A stretch of 64,000 bases of DNA from UBA7672 sp041166025. Lineage in GTDB: Bacteria; Pseudomonadota; Alphaproteobacteria; Caulobacterales; Hyphomonadaceae. The stretch lies in assembly GCA_041166025.1 (NCBI GenBank), contig JBEAMJ010000012.1, positions 13,598 to 77,597 on the forward strand, read 5' to 3'. Positions within the stretch are counted from its first letter, which is position 1; the number at the start of each line of letters is the position of its first letter. The position numbers and the translations under genes were made by a program. Under the pieces are notes generated by a model. The model was not told where the DNA came from. It made no database searches and worked only from the letters and a program-made list of their open reading frames with translations. Positions 26,182 to 34,481 of the stretch are shown piece after piece.

Positions 26182-27108
26182 TCAGGCGCTTGCCAGGTCC
26201 ACGCCTGCATCGGCCGCCGCCTTCCTCAAGAACTTCAACGTCTGCCCGCTGACGTCGTGGTATTCGTGCAAAGGCGACTTGTCGGAAATTTCCCCGAAAC
26301 GGCGTTCGATTTCATCGGGCGTGCGCTCGCCCTCGCTTAAGTAGATGCCCTCGGTCTCAAGCACATAAATGCGCGAATAGCCGCCCGACCCCGCCGCAAG
26401 GATGACGCGCGAGGGTGCGTTCTCGCTCGACATATACAGAACCGCTGGTGAAACGGCGGAGGCCTTCATGAGGGCCTGGATGTGAGGCGGGGTCAAACTC
26501 TCGGTCATGCGAGTGGCGGCAGCAGGTACAAGCGTATTGATGCGAATATTGTACTTGCCGCCTTCAAGGTGCAGCACGTTCATCAACCCGACCACGCCCA
26601 TCTTGGCGGAAGCATAGTTGGATTGTCCGAAGTTGCCGTAGATGCCTGAGGATGACGACGTCATCACGATGCGGCCGTAGTTGGCGGTCCGCATGTGCGG
26701 CCATACCGCCAGTGAGCAATAGGCGGAGCCCAACAGGTGAACATCCGTGACTGCTTTGAACGACTCCGGAGTGGTCTTCCCAAACGTGGAGTCGCGCAAG
26801 ATGCCGGCATTGTTCACCAAAACGTCGATGCGGCCCCATTTGCTCATGGCCTTGTCGACCATGTCGGCGACGTGTTCGGGGTTCGTGACATTGGCGCCGT
26901 GCGCGATGGCCTCGCCGCCTCCGGCAATGACTTCTTCGGCCACCTTCTGCGCTGGAACGGAAGATCCCCCCGCGCCATCGACGCCGCCGCCGAAGTCGTT
27001 GACCACTACGCGCGCTCCGCGGGCGGCGAATTGCAGCGCATGTTCGCGGCCTAGGCCCCCGCCAGCGCCGGTGACGATTACGACGCGACCATCAAATCGA
27101 ATGCTCAT
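26182..27108 (-). CDS. MFE-2-type (3R)-hydroxyacyl-CoA dehydrogenase (SDR)
   Basis: A 308-residue SDR matching the dehydrogenase domain of peroxisomal multifunctional enzyme 2 (17beta-HSD4 type). It has VTGAGGGLGREHAL, the long insert VVNDFGGGVDGAGGSS, VNNAGILRDSTFGK, active site NYASAK and a C-terminal tail of about 60 residues beyond a basic SDR (EIERRFGEI ... DVSGQTLKFLRK). It would oxidise (3R)-hydroxyacyl-CoA. A separate MaoC hydratase at 28900 in the same unit would supply its substrate, so the eukaryotic fused pathway appears as individual genes. It is paralogous to 47638-48552. Confidence 0.9.
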   Translation of the reverse strand: MSIRFDGRVVIVTGAGGGLGREHALQFAARGARVVVNDFGGGVDGAGGSSVPAQKVAEEVIAGGGEAIAHGANVTNPEHVADMVDKAMSKWGRIDVLVNNAGILRDSTFGKTTPESFKAVTDVHLLGSAYCSLAVWPHMRTANYGRIVMTSSSSGIYGNFGQSNYASAKMGVVGLMNVLHLEGGKYNIRINTLVPAAATRMTESLTPPHIQALMKASAVSPAVLYMSSENAPSRVILAAGSGGYSRIYVLETEGIYLSEGERTPDEIERRFGEISDKSPLHEYHDVSGQTLKFLRKAAADAGVDLASA

Positions 27109-27136
27109 GGATTGCCTTCTTTCTTTGGGGATCGAG

Positions 27137-28126
27137 TCATGGTGGTGACGCCTCCCGCGCTTGGTCTGCGAGGCTGGGCGCTGCGCACGCGGCGATGTAC
27201 TCAGCGCGCAGCCGTGTAACTAGATTGGCGACGGTGGGGATGTCGTCGATAAGGTCGACGCCTTGTCCCGCGCTCCACAAGTTCTTCCAAGGCGTGACGC
27301 CGGGCGGGAGGTGATCGTGGCGCATGCCGCGACCATGCGGCTTGGGTAGGTTCTCGGGGTCGAGCCCAACGCGGCGGATCGACTCGGTCATCCAATTGGC
27401 GGGCACGCCCGCTATGTCGCCGGTATACATCAAGTCGGCCGAAGTCTGGCTGACCAGCAGTTCTTTGTAAGCGGCGGGCGCCCCGGCTTCCTTCGTCGCA
27501 ATGAACCGAGTGCCAAGGTAGGCGAGATCGGCGCCAAGCACCTCGGCCGCGCGTATTGCAGCGCCGCAAGAGACCGCGCCCGCCATCACAATTGTTCCAT
27601 CGAACATGGCCCGGATACGCGGAATCAGCGCCAGATGACTGATCGTGCCAGAATGGCCGCCACCGCCCGCGCCGATACAGTTCAGCCCGTCAGCGCCGGC
27701 CGCGATCGCCTTCTCAGCAAAGCGCATACTGGTTATGTCGTGAAAAACCTTGCCGCCAAAATCGTGAACACGGGCGATCAACTCGGTGGGGTCGCCACCG
27801 ACGCTGATGATGATGTCGATACCGTACTTGGCGCAAAGGTCCATGTTCGCCGCTAGTTCGTCCGGCGCCACGCGGGTGGGGTAGTTGACGGCGAGGGGGG
27901 CGACGCGCGCGTCCGGGTTTGCATCTCGGTGCGCGGCGAGCGCTTCGGAGATCGCCTTCAGCCAAGCCTCGAAGGTTTCAAGATCGCGTGCGTTCTGTCG
28001 CGGGAGGCCGCCAATAACGCCAGCTTTGCAGGCTTCGCGCGCAAGCGCTGGCCCGGTGACTAAGAACATCGGCGCGCAGATGGCCGGAAGAGTGAGCGCT
28101 ACACGAATTTTCGGATCCAAGCTCAC
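27137..28126 (-). CDS. nitronate monooxygenase / 2-nitropropane dioxygenase family
   Basis: A 329-residue FMN-binding TIM-barrel protein. Landmarks are ICAPMFLVTGPALA at the N-terminus, ISVGGDP, a glycine-rich phosphate loop (GAGGGGHSGTISH) with the family His, and GADLAYLGTRFIAT. Members oxidise alkyl nitronates, but many homologues occur in acyl-CoA pathways with unproven roles, including enoyl reduction. It starts with GTG at 28126, overlapping the stop of the nitroreductase by four bases (GTGA), so the two are probably translated together. A second member is at 51597-52577. Confidence 0.87.
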   Translation of the reverse strand: MSLDPKIRVALTLPAICAPMFLVTGPALAREACKAGVIGGLPRQNARDLETFEAWLKAISEALAAHRDANPDARVAPLAVNYPTRVAPDELAANMDLCAKYGIDIIISVGGDPTELIARVHDFGGKVFHDITSMRFAEKAIAAGADGLNCIGAGGGGHSGTISHLALIPRIRAMFDGTIVMAGAVSCGAAIRAAEVLGADLAYLGTRFIATKEAGAPAAYKELLVSQTSADLMYTGDIAGVPANWMTESIRRVGLDPENLPKPHGRGMRHDHLPPGVTPWKNLWSAGQGVDLIDDIPTVANLVTRLRAEYIAACAAPSLADQAREASPP

Positions 28127-28869
28127 GTCGCACCGTCCTCTTCGAAACCCACGAAGACCACGGCCTCGTCCACAGATTTGCGCCTTGAAACCACGGCGTT
28201 CGCGGGAAAGCGAAGATCCTCATAGCCCATGGCTACGCAAATCATGATGACTTGATCGTCCGGGATGCGAGCGTGTTCGCGCACCACCGGCGACTGCATG
28301 ATCCCTTGGCTATTTATCACGCAGCCGAGGCCGCGAGACCAAGCCGCGTTGACCAGCGCGTTGGTGACCGCGCCGCAATCGAAGGGAGCGACGTCATCAC
28401 CGTGGAGGACGCGGTCGTAGGTGACGACGATTGAAACCGGTGCGTCGAACTGACGGAAGCCTCGTAGCACCCAGTCAAGCCGCGCCCGCTTGTCCTCGCG
28501 AGCGATACCCATGGCGGCGAAGAGCTGCTTGGCGATCTCGATCTGACGCTCGCGGTGGGCGCCTTCGTAGACGCCGCGGCTGCGGAACTCGCGGCTGTCG
28601 GGCACACCCGCCAAATTGCGCTCTGTATTGCCGGCGCGGATACGGTCGAGCGGGGCCCCGGCTACTACGTAGAAGTTCCAAGGCTGTGTGTTGAGCGATG
28701 ACGGCGCGCGCATTGCCAACTCTACTACTTCTCGAATGAGCTGCCGCGGCACGGGGTTGGGAAGAAAGCCGCGGATCGAGCGACGCGCTCGCACCACCTC
28801 CTCATAGGTCGACGCTGCGCTGCCGGGAGCGTCCGTCAGGGAATCCTTATCCATGTGCGCGATCGACAC
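28123..28869 (-). CDS. nitroreductase-family flavoprotein
   Basis: A 248-residue FMN oxidoreductase of the nitroreductase superfamily. VVRARRSIRGFLPNPVP at the N-terminus and MRAPSSLNTQPWNFYVV bind FMN; the C-terminal segment VIMICVAMGYED is typical. Members reduce nitro groups, quinones or activated C=C bonds. With no nitro-compound genes nearby, an enone or enoyl reduction in the pathway seems as likely. It uses a GTG start at 28869; ATG 28854 is an alternative. Its stop overlaps the nitronate-monooxygenase-family gene by four bases. Confidence 0.87.
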   Translation of the reverse strand: MSIAHMDKDSLTDAPGSAASTYEEVVRARRSIRGFLPNPVPRQLIREVVELAMRAPSSLNTQPWNFYVVAGAPLDRIRAGNTERNLAGVPDSREFRSRGVYEGAHRERQIEIAKQLFAAMGIAREDKRARLDWVLRGFRQFDAPVSIVVTYDRVLHGDDVAPFDCGAVTNALVNAAWSRGLGCVINSQGIMQSPVVREHARIPDDQVIMICVAMGYEDLRFPANAVVSRRKSVDEAVVFVGFEEDGAT

Positions 28870-28899
28870 TGCCCACCCCGCGGTTGAAACGGATGCGCA

Positions 28900-29391
28900 T
28901 TATCCAGTCTCCGCTCCGCCTTGGTCTTTGGGTTCAGACACGATCGCCAATGTGAGCCATTCAGCAGTGAGCGCGGGTTTCGACTCGCCCTCGATTTCGA
29001 CGACGACTTCTGCTGTCGCCATCCACTGACTTGGTGACCGCTCCTCCATCGACTTTAAAGTGAAACGGCCTCGTACGCGGCTTCCGGTGCGAACTGGAGA
29101 GATGAACCGCACTTTGTTGAGGCCATAGTTGAACCCCATGGTCGTGTTCGCCATGCCGTATCTTGCGGCGTAAACAAAGCCGCCGAGCATGGACAAGGTG
29201 AGGAAGCCGTGCGCGATGGTGCCGCCCATCGGCGTCTTCGCCGCGCGCTCGGGATCGACATGGATAAATTGATGATCGTTGGTTAGATCAGCGAAGGTAT
29301 TGATCATGTCCTGGGTCACGGTGACCCAATCGGATAACCCCACTTCCTTACCGATGATGGTTCCTATGGTGTCTCTGGTGTAGAGCTGCAT
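28900..29391 (-). CDS. MaoC-like (R)-enoyl-CoA hydratase
   Basis: A 163-residue single hot-dog protein of the MaoC/NodN type. The hydratase-2 motif NDHQFIHVD supplies the catalytic Asp and His, followed by GGTIAHGFLTLSML. It would hydrate trans-2-enoyl-CoA to (3R)-hydroxyacyl-CoA, the substrate of the MFE-2-type SDR in the same unit. Length and motif are normal. It lies 30 bases before the nitroreductase and 40 after the thiolase in transcription order. Such proteins act as dimers in the cytoplasm. Confidence 0.9.
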   Translation of the reverse strand: MQLYTRDTIGTIIGKEVGLSDWVTVTQDMINTFADLTNDHQFIHVDPERAAKTPMGGTIAHGFLTLSMLGGFVYAARYGMANTTMGFNYGLNKVRFISPVRTGSRVRGRFTLKSMEERSPSQWMATAEVVVEIEGESKPALTAEWLTLAIVSEPKDQGGAETG

Positions 29392-29431
29392 GGGCAGTGT
29401 CCTTTGATCCTGGGCGCGTGGCGGTCAGAGG

Positions 29432-30637
29432 TCAGAATATCTCGATCAGTCCGGCGGCGCCCATGCCCGCGCCAACGCACATGGTGACGACACCCCACTT
29501 CGCGCGCCGCCGTTTGCCTTCGATGAGAATATGCCCAACGCAGCGCGCGCCGGTCATCCCGTAAGGGTGGCCAATCGAAATCGCGCCGCCATTGACGTTG
29601 AATTTTTCAGGATCAATACCGAGCTTATTGCGGCAATAAAGGCATTGGCTCGCGAACGCTTCGTTGAGCTCCCAGATGTCGATATCATCGACAGAAATCC
29701 CATGCCGCTTCAGCAGTTTTGGCACAGCGAACACCGGGCCAATCCCCATTTCGTCTGGTTCGCAACCTGCGACCGCGAAACCCCTGAATGCGCCCATTGG
29801 CTCAATGTTGCGCTTGGCGGCTTCCCCGGCGTCCATCAGGATGGCGACGGATGCACCGTCCGATTGCTGCGAGGAATTCCCGGCGGTGACAGTTTTCCCC
29901 TCGCGCATCTTCATGCCGTTTTTGAGAACCGGCTTGAGTTGACCTAGTCCTTCCAACGTCGTGTCGGCACGATTGCACTCATCCCTGGCCACTGTGATCT
30001 CGACATTTTGTGTCTCGCCTGTCGTTCTGTCCGTCTTGGTCCAAACCGTTTCAAGCGGGACAATTTCCTGGTCGAACAATCCAGCTCTCTGGCCTGCGGC
30101 GGTGCGCATTTGGCTCTGATAGGCGTATTCGTCCTGAGCTTGCCGCGAGACGCCATAACGCTCCGCCACGATCTCTGCGGTTTCGATCATGGACATCCAG
30201 AGCTCAGGTTGCCTTTCATAGAGTTCTGTCTCGAGAACGCGGTGCATGTTCATTTTGCCAGAGAGCTGGACGAGCGAGATTGATTCGACGCCGCCCGCAG
30301 CGATAGCCTCCACCCCCTCGGTGCGAATGCGGGCGGCGGCGAAGGCAATGGCTTGCAGGCCTGACGAACAATAGCGGTTCAAGGTGATGCCTGACACGCC
30401 CACTGGCAGGCCTGCTTTCATGGCGGCGTTGCGTCCAATGTTCTGGCCGGTCGCTCCCTCGGGCATACCTACCCCGAAAACGACATCATCAATTGCGTCG
30501 GGCGCTATGCCCGAGCGGTCGACCGCGCTTTTGAGAGCATGTCCTGCCAGGGTGACGCCGTGGGTGTTATTGAAGCCGCCGCGCACGGCTTTGGCCAGCG
30601 CCGTGCGTGCAGTCGATACGATGACAGCTTCAGTCAT
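29432..30637 (-). CDS. acetyl-CoA acetyltransferase (thiolase)
   Basis: A 401-residue classical thiolase with active-site Cys about 90 (LNRYCSSGLQ), EAFASQCLYC, His in GGAISIGHPYGMTGAR and a second Cys in VTMCVGAGMGAAGLIEIF. It should cleave 3-ketoacyl-CoA or run the reverse condensation. It is the second gene of the minus-strand unit, 33 bases after the SDR at 30671. It is distinct from the SCP2-type thiolases elsewhere in the window and may serve final chain shortening. Confidence 0.92.
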   Translation of the reverse strand: MTEAVIVSTARTALAKAVRGGFNNTHGVTLAGHALKSAVDRSGIAPDAIDDVVFGVGMPEGATGQNIGRNAAMKAGLPVGVSGITLNRYCSSGLQAIAFAAARIRTEGVEAIAAGGVESISLVQLSGKMNMHRVLETELYERQPELWMSMIETAEIVAERYGVSRQAQDEYAYQSQMRTAAGQRAGLFDQEIVPLETVWTKTDRTTGETQNVEITVARDECNRADTTLEGLGQLKPVLKNGMKMREGKTVTAGNSSQQSDGASVAILMDAGEAAKRNIEPMGAFRGFAVAGCEPDEMGIGPVFAVPKLLKRHGISVDDIDIWELNEAFASQCLYCRNKLGIDPEKFNVNGGAISIGHPYGMTGARCVGHILIEGKRRRAKWGVVTMCVGAGMGAAGLIEIF

Positions 30638-30670
30638 TTTTGCGGCCTCTGTGAGTGTCCTGCATGAAGG

Positions 30671-31435
30671 TCAGCGCGGCGCGAAACGTTGACCGCCGTC
30701 GATGCGAATGGTCGAGCCATTCATCATCGCGCACTCATAGATCGCGATCGCCATCGTCGCGTACTCTTCAGGCTTACCCATGCGGCGCGGGAAGGCGGCG
30801 TCCTTGACGAGGCGCTCGGCCCATTCATCGGAGATCCCCTTGGTGAGCCCGGTCGCGAACAGGCTGGGCGCGATTGTCATGATGCGAATACCCAAACTGC
30901 CAAGGTCGCGCGCCATGGTCAGCGTCATGCCGGCGATGCCTGCCTTGGCCGCCGTGTAGGCCACCTGGCCGATCTGTCCCTCGAACGCGGCAATCGAAGC
31001 CGTGTTAATCATGACGCCCCGTTCGCCGGACTCGTTCGGTTCGTTCTTGGCCATGTGGCTCGCCGCGTGCCGATTGATGTTGAAGCTTGCCACCAGGTTG
31101 AGCTTAATGATCGCTTCGAACGTATCGATCGGATGCATCTCTCCCTCTTTGGAGAGGGTCTTAGTCTGAACAGCGCCGCCAGCAGTGTTGACACAAAAAT
31201 GCAGGCCGCCAAGAAAGTCGACGGCCCCGTCAATGGTTTTTCCCATCTCGTCATAGTGGTAGACGTTGCAGGGGAAAAAGCGGCCGCCGAGGCGTTCAGC
31301 CACCGCCGCGCCGTCCGATTTTTCGAGATCGAGAATGGCGACCTTGCCGCCTCTCTCAACGAACCTCTCCGCGGTTGCGAGGCACATACCCGAAGCGCCC
31401 CCGACCATGATCGCCTTAGCGCCCTCGATCTTCAT
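30671..31435 (-). CDS. 3-hydroxyacyl-CoA dehydrogenase-like SDR (HSD10-like)
   Basis: A 254-residue SDR resembling 17beta-HSD10 / 3-hydroxy-2-methylbutyryl-CoA dehydrogenase (AAFEGQIGQVAYTAAKAG, GIRIMTIAPSLFATGL). These enzymes oxidise 3-hydroxyacyl-CoA, including 2-methyl-branched ones. The nucleotide motif is unusual: MVGGASGMCLATA, where the last Gly of TGxxxGxG is Cys and the Thr is Val. The paralogue at 55692 has the normal GGASGMGLA. It is the first gene of the seven-gene minus-strand unit and is divergent from the AraC regulator. Confidence 0.88.
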   Translation of the reverse strand: MKIEGAKAIMVGGASGMCLATAERFVERGGKVAILDLEKSDGAAVAERLGGRFFPCNVYHYDEMGKTIDGAVDFLGGLHFCVNTAGGAVQTKTLSKEGEMHPIDTFEAIIKLNLVASFNINRHAASHMAKNEPNESGERGVMINTASIAAFEGQIGQVAYTAAKAGIAGMTLTMARDLGSLGIRIMTIAPSLFATGLTKGISDEWAERLVKDAAFPRRMGKPEEYATMAIAIYECAMMNGSTIRIDGGQRFAPR

Positions 31436-31515
31436 ATCTCGCTCCGTCCGATGTCTGAGCCTTTGCGTCGCAACTACAATCTTTTGACGGTGGGGCTCGC
31501 GGCGAAAACAGACAA

Positions 31516-31530
31516 AATTTCTAGGAAATT
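31516..31530. promoter_or_regulatory. inverted repeat AATTTC-TAG-GAAATT
   Basis: Perfect 6-base arms around TAG, 81 bases upstream of the SDR start on the minus strand. It is A/T-rich in a GC-rich background, as expected for an operator or promoter part. Confidence 0.4.
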
Positions 31531-31624
31531 ACGCCAGCTTGCTGAACAGACCTGAAGGTCGATCCCTTCACCGCGCGCGCGGAGTCCCCTGGCGCCTGGC
31601 TGAGGCCGGCCCCCGTTCGCTACC

Positions 31625-31644
31625 CCAGAAGCAAGCGCTTCTGG
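31625..31644. promoter_or_regulatory. inverted repeat CCAGAAGC-AAGC-GCTTCTGG
   Basis: Perfect 8-base arms with a 4-base spacer. It lies between divergent genes, so a terminator is unlikely; an operator or a leader-RNA hairpin of the AraC transcript is possible. Confidence 0.4.
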
Positions 31645-31651
31645 AGCGGCG

Positions 31652-31675
31652 CCAGGGCGCCGCGCCACGCCCTGG
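31652..31675. promoter_or_regulatory. inverted repeat CCAGGGCG...CGCCCTGG
   Basis: Perfect 8-base arms around an 8-base spacer, eight bases after the previous repeat and 80 bases before the AraC start. Two adjacent strong hairpins at this place may form a leader structure or paired operators. Confidence 0.35.
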
Positions 31676-31754
31676 TGGCGATGGTGCTTGTGTGTCCTCA
31701 GACCCTATGCCACTTTGAAGCAACAAGAAAAAAGTAGGGCGGAGACACCACGGG

Positions 31755-32852
31755 ATGAAATCCTTGGCGCGCTCGGTGCAGTCCAGGCTGCCGGAGGAGG
31801 CCACCACGGCGTTGGCCGGGCCTGAAGTGGGCCTGAACTACATTCGCGGGTGCCTTCAGGGCGCTTACGAAAAAGGGTACGATCCCACGGATTTGCTTAG
31901 GGCTGCCCAGATCGACGTTTCAGCGTATTCTGATCCCGCTGCGACGCTGGATGGCGAGCAACTGCAGCGTCTCATCTTCATCATTCGCAAGACGCTCAAT
32001 GACGAGTATCTAGGTTTTCTGGAGGTCCCCGGAAAACTCGAGATGAGTTACATGGTCAGCCGCGCGGCGTTGCGCTGCGCGACCTTCGGACCAGCCGTGA
32101 CCAAGGTTGTCAAGTTGGTCAACGCTGTGCGCAGCGATATCCACCTGGCGTTCGCGCCCGACTATTCAGAGGATGTCGCCGCGATCACTTTCAAGGTGGC
32201 GCGGTTCAGAGAAAACGTTCAGCCGCATTTTGTATCTGCTCTGAATCTTTTCTGGGTTTACAAATGGCTATGTTGGATGATCGGCGAACGGATCAAGCTG
32301 ACGAGGGTCAGCTTTTCTTCGAGCAAACCCGACGGCGCGCTTGATTTCTGCTCATTGTTTGAATGCCCAGTAGACTTCGACCGCGAGTCCTCGCGCCTCA
32401 GCTTCTCAAAGCACTATCTGGCGGCGCCGATCGTGCGGAACGAAATCGAGTTGCGCGACCGTGATTTTTCGTTTGGGCAATCCGACTGGTTCGCGATCCC
32501 CGGCAAGGATCGTTCAATTTCAACACATGTTGAGCAGCTATTGCTCGATCTTTACCGGCAAGGGCGGGGACCGGCCAATCTCGACGTGCTGAGCGACATC
32601 CTTTGCTGCAGTCCGCGAACGCTGTCGCGCAGACTCCGGCGTGAAAATGTTACGTTTCAAGAACTCAAGGTGAAAGTGCGCAAGGAGCTGGCTCAGAAGC
32701 TCCTGGCGTCAACCGAGATGTCCATAACGGAGATCGCTGAAATGGCGGGCTTCGCGGAGTCGGCTGATTTCACGCGCGCTTATGTGGCGTGGACCGGGCA
32801 CACGCCTTCTCATTTCCGTGCTCAGCGGCGCAATAGCGGGGCCTTGCGCTGA
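31755..32852 (+). CDS. AraC-family transcriptional regulator
   Basis: This 365-residue regulator has an N-terminal ligand/dimerisation domain of the type common in AraC regulators of lipid and steroid genes (about residues 30-230). A C-terminal double helix-turn-helix follows (LDVLSDILCCSPRTLSRRLRR and SITEIAEMAGFAESADFTRAY, then TGHTPSHFRA). It is the first gene of the 24 kb plus-strand run and is divergent from a seven-gene minus-strand unit, so it may activate both. The inducer is unknown. ATG 31755 is the first start with family-like sequence following. Confidence 0.9.
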   Translation: MKSLARSVQSRLPEEATTALAGPEVGLNYIRGCLQGAYEKGYDPTDLLRAAQIDVSAYSDPAATLDGEQLQRLIFIIRKTLNDEYLGFLEVPGKLEMSYMVSRAALRCATFGPAVTKVVKLVNAVRSDIHLAFAPDYSEDVAAITFKVARFRENVQPHFVSALNLFWVYKWLCWMIGERIKLTRVSFSSSKPDGALDFCSLFECPVDFDRESSRLSFSKHYLAAPIVRNEIELRDRDFSFGQSDWFAIPGKDRSISTHVEQLLLDLYRQGRGPANLDVLSDILCCSPRTLSRRLRRENVTFQELKVKVRKELAQKLLASTEMSITEIAEMAGFAESADFTRAYVAWTGHTPSHFRAQRRNSGALR

Positions 32853-32987
32853 CGCGGGGGCCGCGCGCCTCGTCCTGAATTGCATGGCGGCGTGACGCAA
32901 CTTGCCCTGGAGTGGCCGCCTGTATCCTCTGAATTCTCGCCCTCGCTGAGCGGCGCGCGGCGGCTTGGTACCAGGGGCACTCAAGAA

Positions 32988-34454
32988 ATGGTGAGCGTAA
33001 AGACACGCCTTGGCGCGGTGCAGGGAGTAGACCGGGGAAAGCTGCAATCCTTCCTAGGTCTGCCATATGCGGCCCCGCCGGTCGGCGATCGGCGCTGGCG
33101 CCCGCCTTCGCCCCCAGGTCCCTGGTCGGGCGTCTACGACGCCACACGCTATCCAAACCGAGCACTTCAAGCTCCGTTCCCGGAAGCGCTGATGCCGCCC
33201 GGCGGCATTCCGGGCGGCACAAGCGAGGACATGCTCTACCTCAATGTCCATACACCCAAAGCGGACAAGAAACGCCGTCCGGTCATGGTGTGGATTCATG
33301 GCGGGGGCTACACACTTGGTTCGGCTAACGACTTCGATCCCGTAGCCTTCGTAGGCCAGCACGACGTCGTCGTCGTCGCCATCAATTACCGACTCGGCGT
33401 GTTCGGGTTCTTGGACTTAAGCCGCTTTGGGCCTGAGTATGCCGGCAGCGCCAGCATTGGGTTTCAAGATCAGATCGCCGCCATTCGCTGGGTCGCGGAC
33501 AACATCGCCGATTATGGCGGCGACCCAAAAAACATCACCATTTGTGGCGGAAGCGCGGGCGCGGGGTCAGTTGTGACCTTGCTCGCCGCGCCGACAGCAA
33601 AAGGGCTGTTCCAGAAAGCGATCGCTGTGAGCCCGCTGGAGGTGAACCCCGCGCCGCTCGACATCGTGACGCCCTGCGCTACGGCACTGAAAATGGATGA
33701 GAAGGCGTTCTTCAATCACATCAAGGCGATGTCGGGCGAGGAGCTCTTCAAGTTCCAGATCGACGCAGGGATCGGAACCTCGGCGTGCGTCGATGGCGTC
33801 ATCATCGTCAAGTCAACCGCTGAAGCGATCAAGCAACGTGTCAACCCAGTGCCGCTGCTGGTGGGCTGTACGCAGGCTGAGGGTCCAATGCTGACGGAAG
33901 GCGTAGTTCTAAATCTGGGAAGTGACCCGGCCGTGTTCGCAATGTTGGAGGCTGGCATGTCGCCTAACATCGGCGGCGGCAATGCGGCGAGATACAAGAC
34001 CTTTCTCGACAAAGCGACCGAAGGCGGCTCTTTGGAGGATCGGTTGAATCGCGTCTGGTTTGATTGTTTCCGGTCCTACGTGCTGCGAACGGCTCAATCT
34101 ATGACCGACGCAGGGTTCAATGCTTGGGCTTACACATTCGCTGTGCCTACCGAGCACCCGCATGGACCAACGCACGGAAGCGATGTGCCCTTTGTGTTCA
34201 ATTCGCTCGATCCTAAGAAAGATGGCGAATTGGCCTACTTCTACAGAAATGAGGCCCGCACGCGCCGGATCGCTGACATGTGGTCGAAGACGATGGTGCG
34301 CTTTATGCGGAGCGGAAATCCCAATCGCTGGGGCATGCCCAGTTGGCCAACCTACACCGCTCAACGCCGCGCTTGTCTTGTGCTCAAGGATCAGCCCGCG
34401 ATCGTGAACAACCCTGACGGAAATGAAGCGCTGGCCGCCTATGGGTTAAGTTGA
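32988..34454 (+). CDS. type-B carboxylesterase
   Basis: A 488-residue carboxylesterase-B enzyme. It has the N-terminal KTRLGAVQGVDRG, EDMLYLNVHTP, oxyanion loop IHGGGYTLGSAN, nucleophile GGSAGAGS with Ser about 189, TQAEGPMLTEG near the Glu and catalytic His in GPTHGSDVPF. ATG 32988 is chosen by alignment with paralogues at 13089 and 35761; the upstream extension has no family match. No signal peptide is seen. It lies 27 bases before a thiolase, so it is probably in one operon with the beta-oxidation genes. Substrate is an ester of unknown identity. Confidence 0.9.
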   Translation: MVSVKTRLGAVQGVDRGKLQSFLGLPYAAPPVGDRRWRPPSPPGPWSGVYDATRYPNRALQAPFPEALMPPGGIPGGTSEDMLYLNVHTPKADKKRRPVMVWIHGGGYTLGSANDFDPVAFVGQHDVVVVAINYRLGVFGFLDLSRFGPEYAGSASIGFQDQIAAIRWVADNIADYGGDPKNITICGGSAGAGSVVTLLAAPTAKGLFQKAIAVSPLEVNPAPLDIVTPCATALKMDEKAFFNHIKAMSGEELFKFQIDAGIGTSACVDGVIIVKSTAEAIKQRVNPVPLLVGCTQAEGPMLTEGVVLNLGSDPAVFAMLEAGMSPNIGGGNAARYKTFLDKATEGGSLEDRLNRVWFDCFRSYVLRTAQSMTDAGFNAWAYTFAVPTEHPHGPTHGSDVPFVFNSLDPKKDGELAYFYRNEARTRRIADMWSKTMVRFMRSGNPNRWGMPSWPTYTAQRRACLVLKDQPAIVNNPDGNEALAAYGLS

Positions 34455-34481
34455 GCCACACGCTGAAGGACAAGCTATCAA

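Larger units (their letters stand above)
31436..31754. other. 319-base divergent intergenic region with three inverted repeats
   Basis: No gene is seen. The region separates the seven-gene minus-strand unit from the AraC regulator and the long plus-strand run. It holds three inverted repeats (31516-31530, 31625-31644, 31652-31675) and an A-rich tract before the AraC start. It is therefore a strong candidate for a shared control region. Confidence 0.5.
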
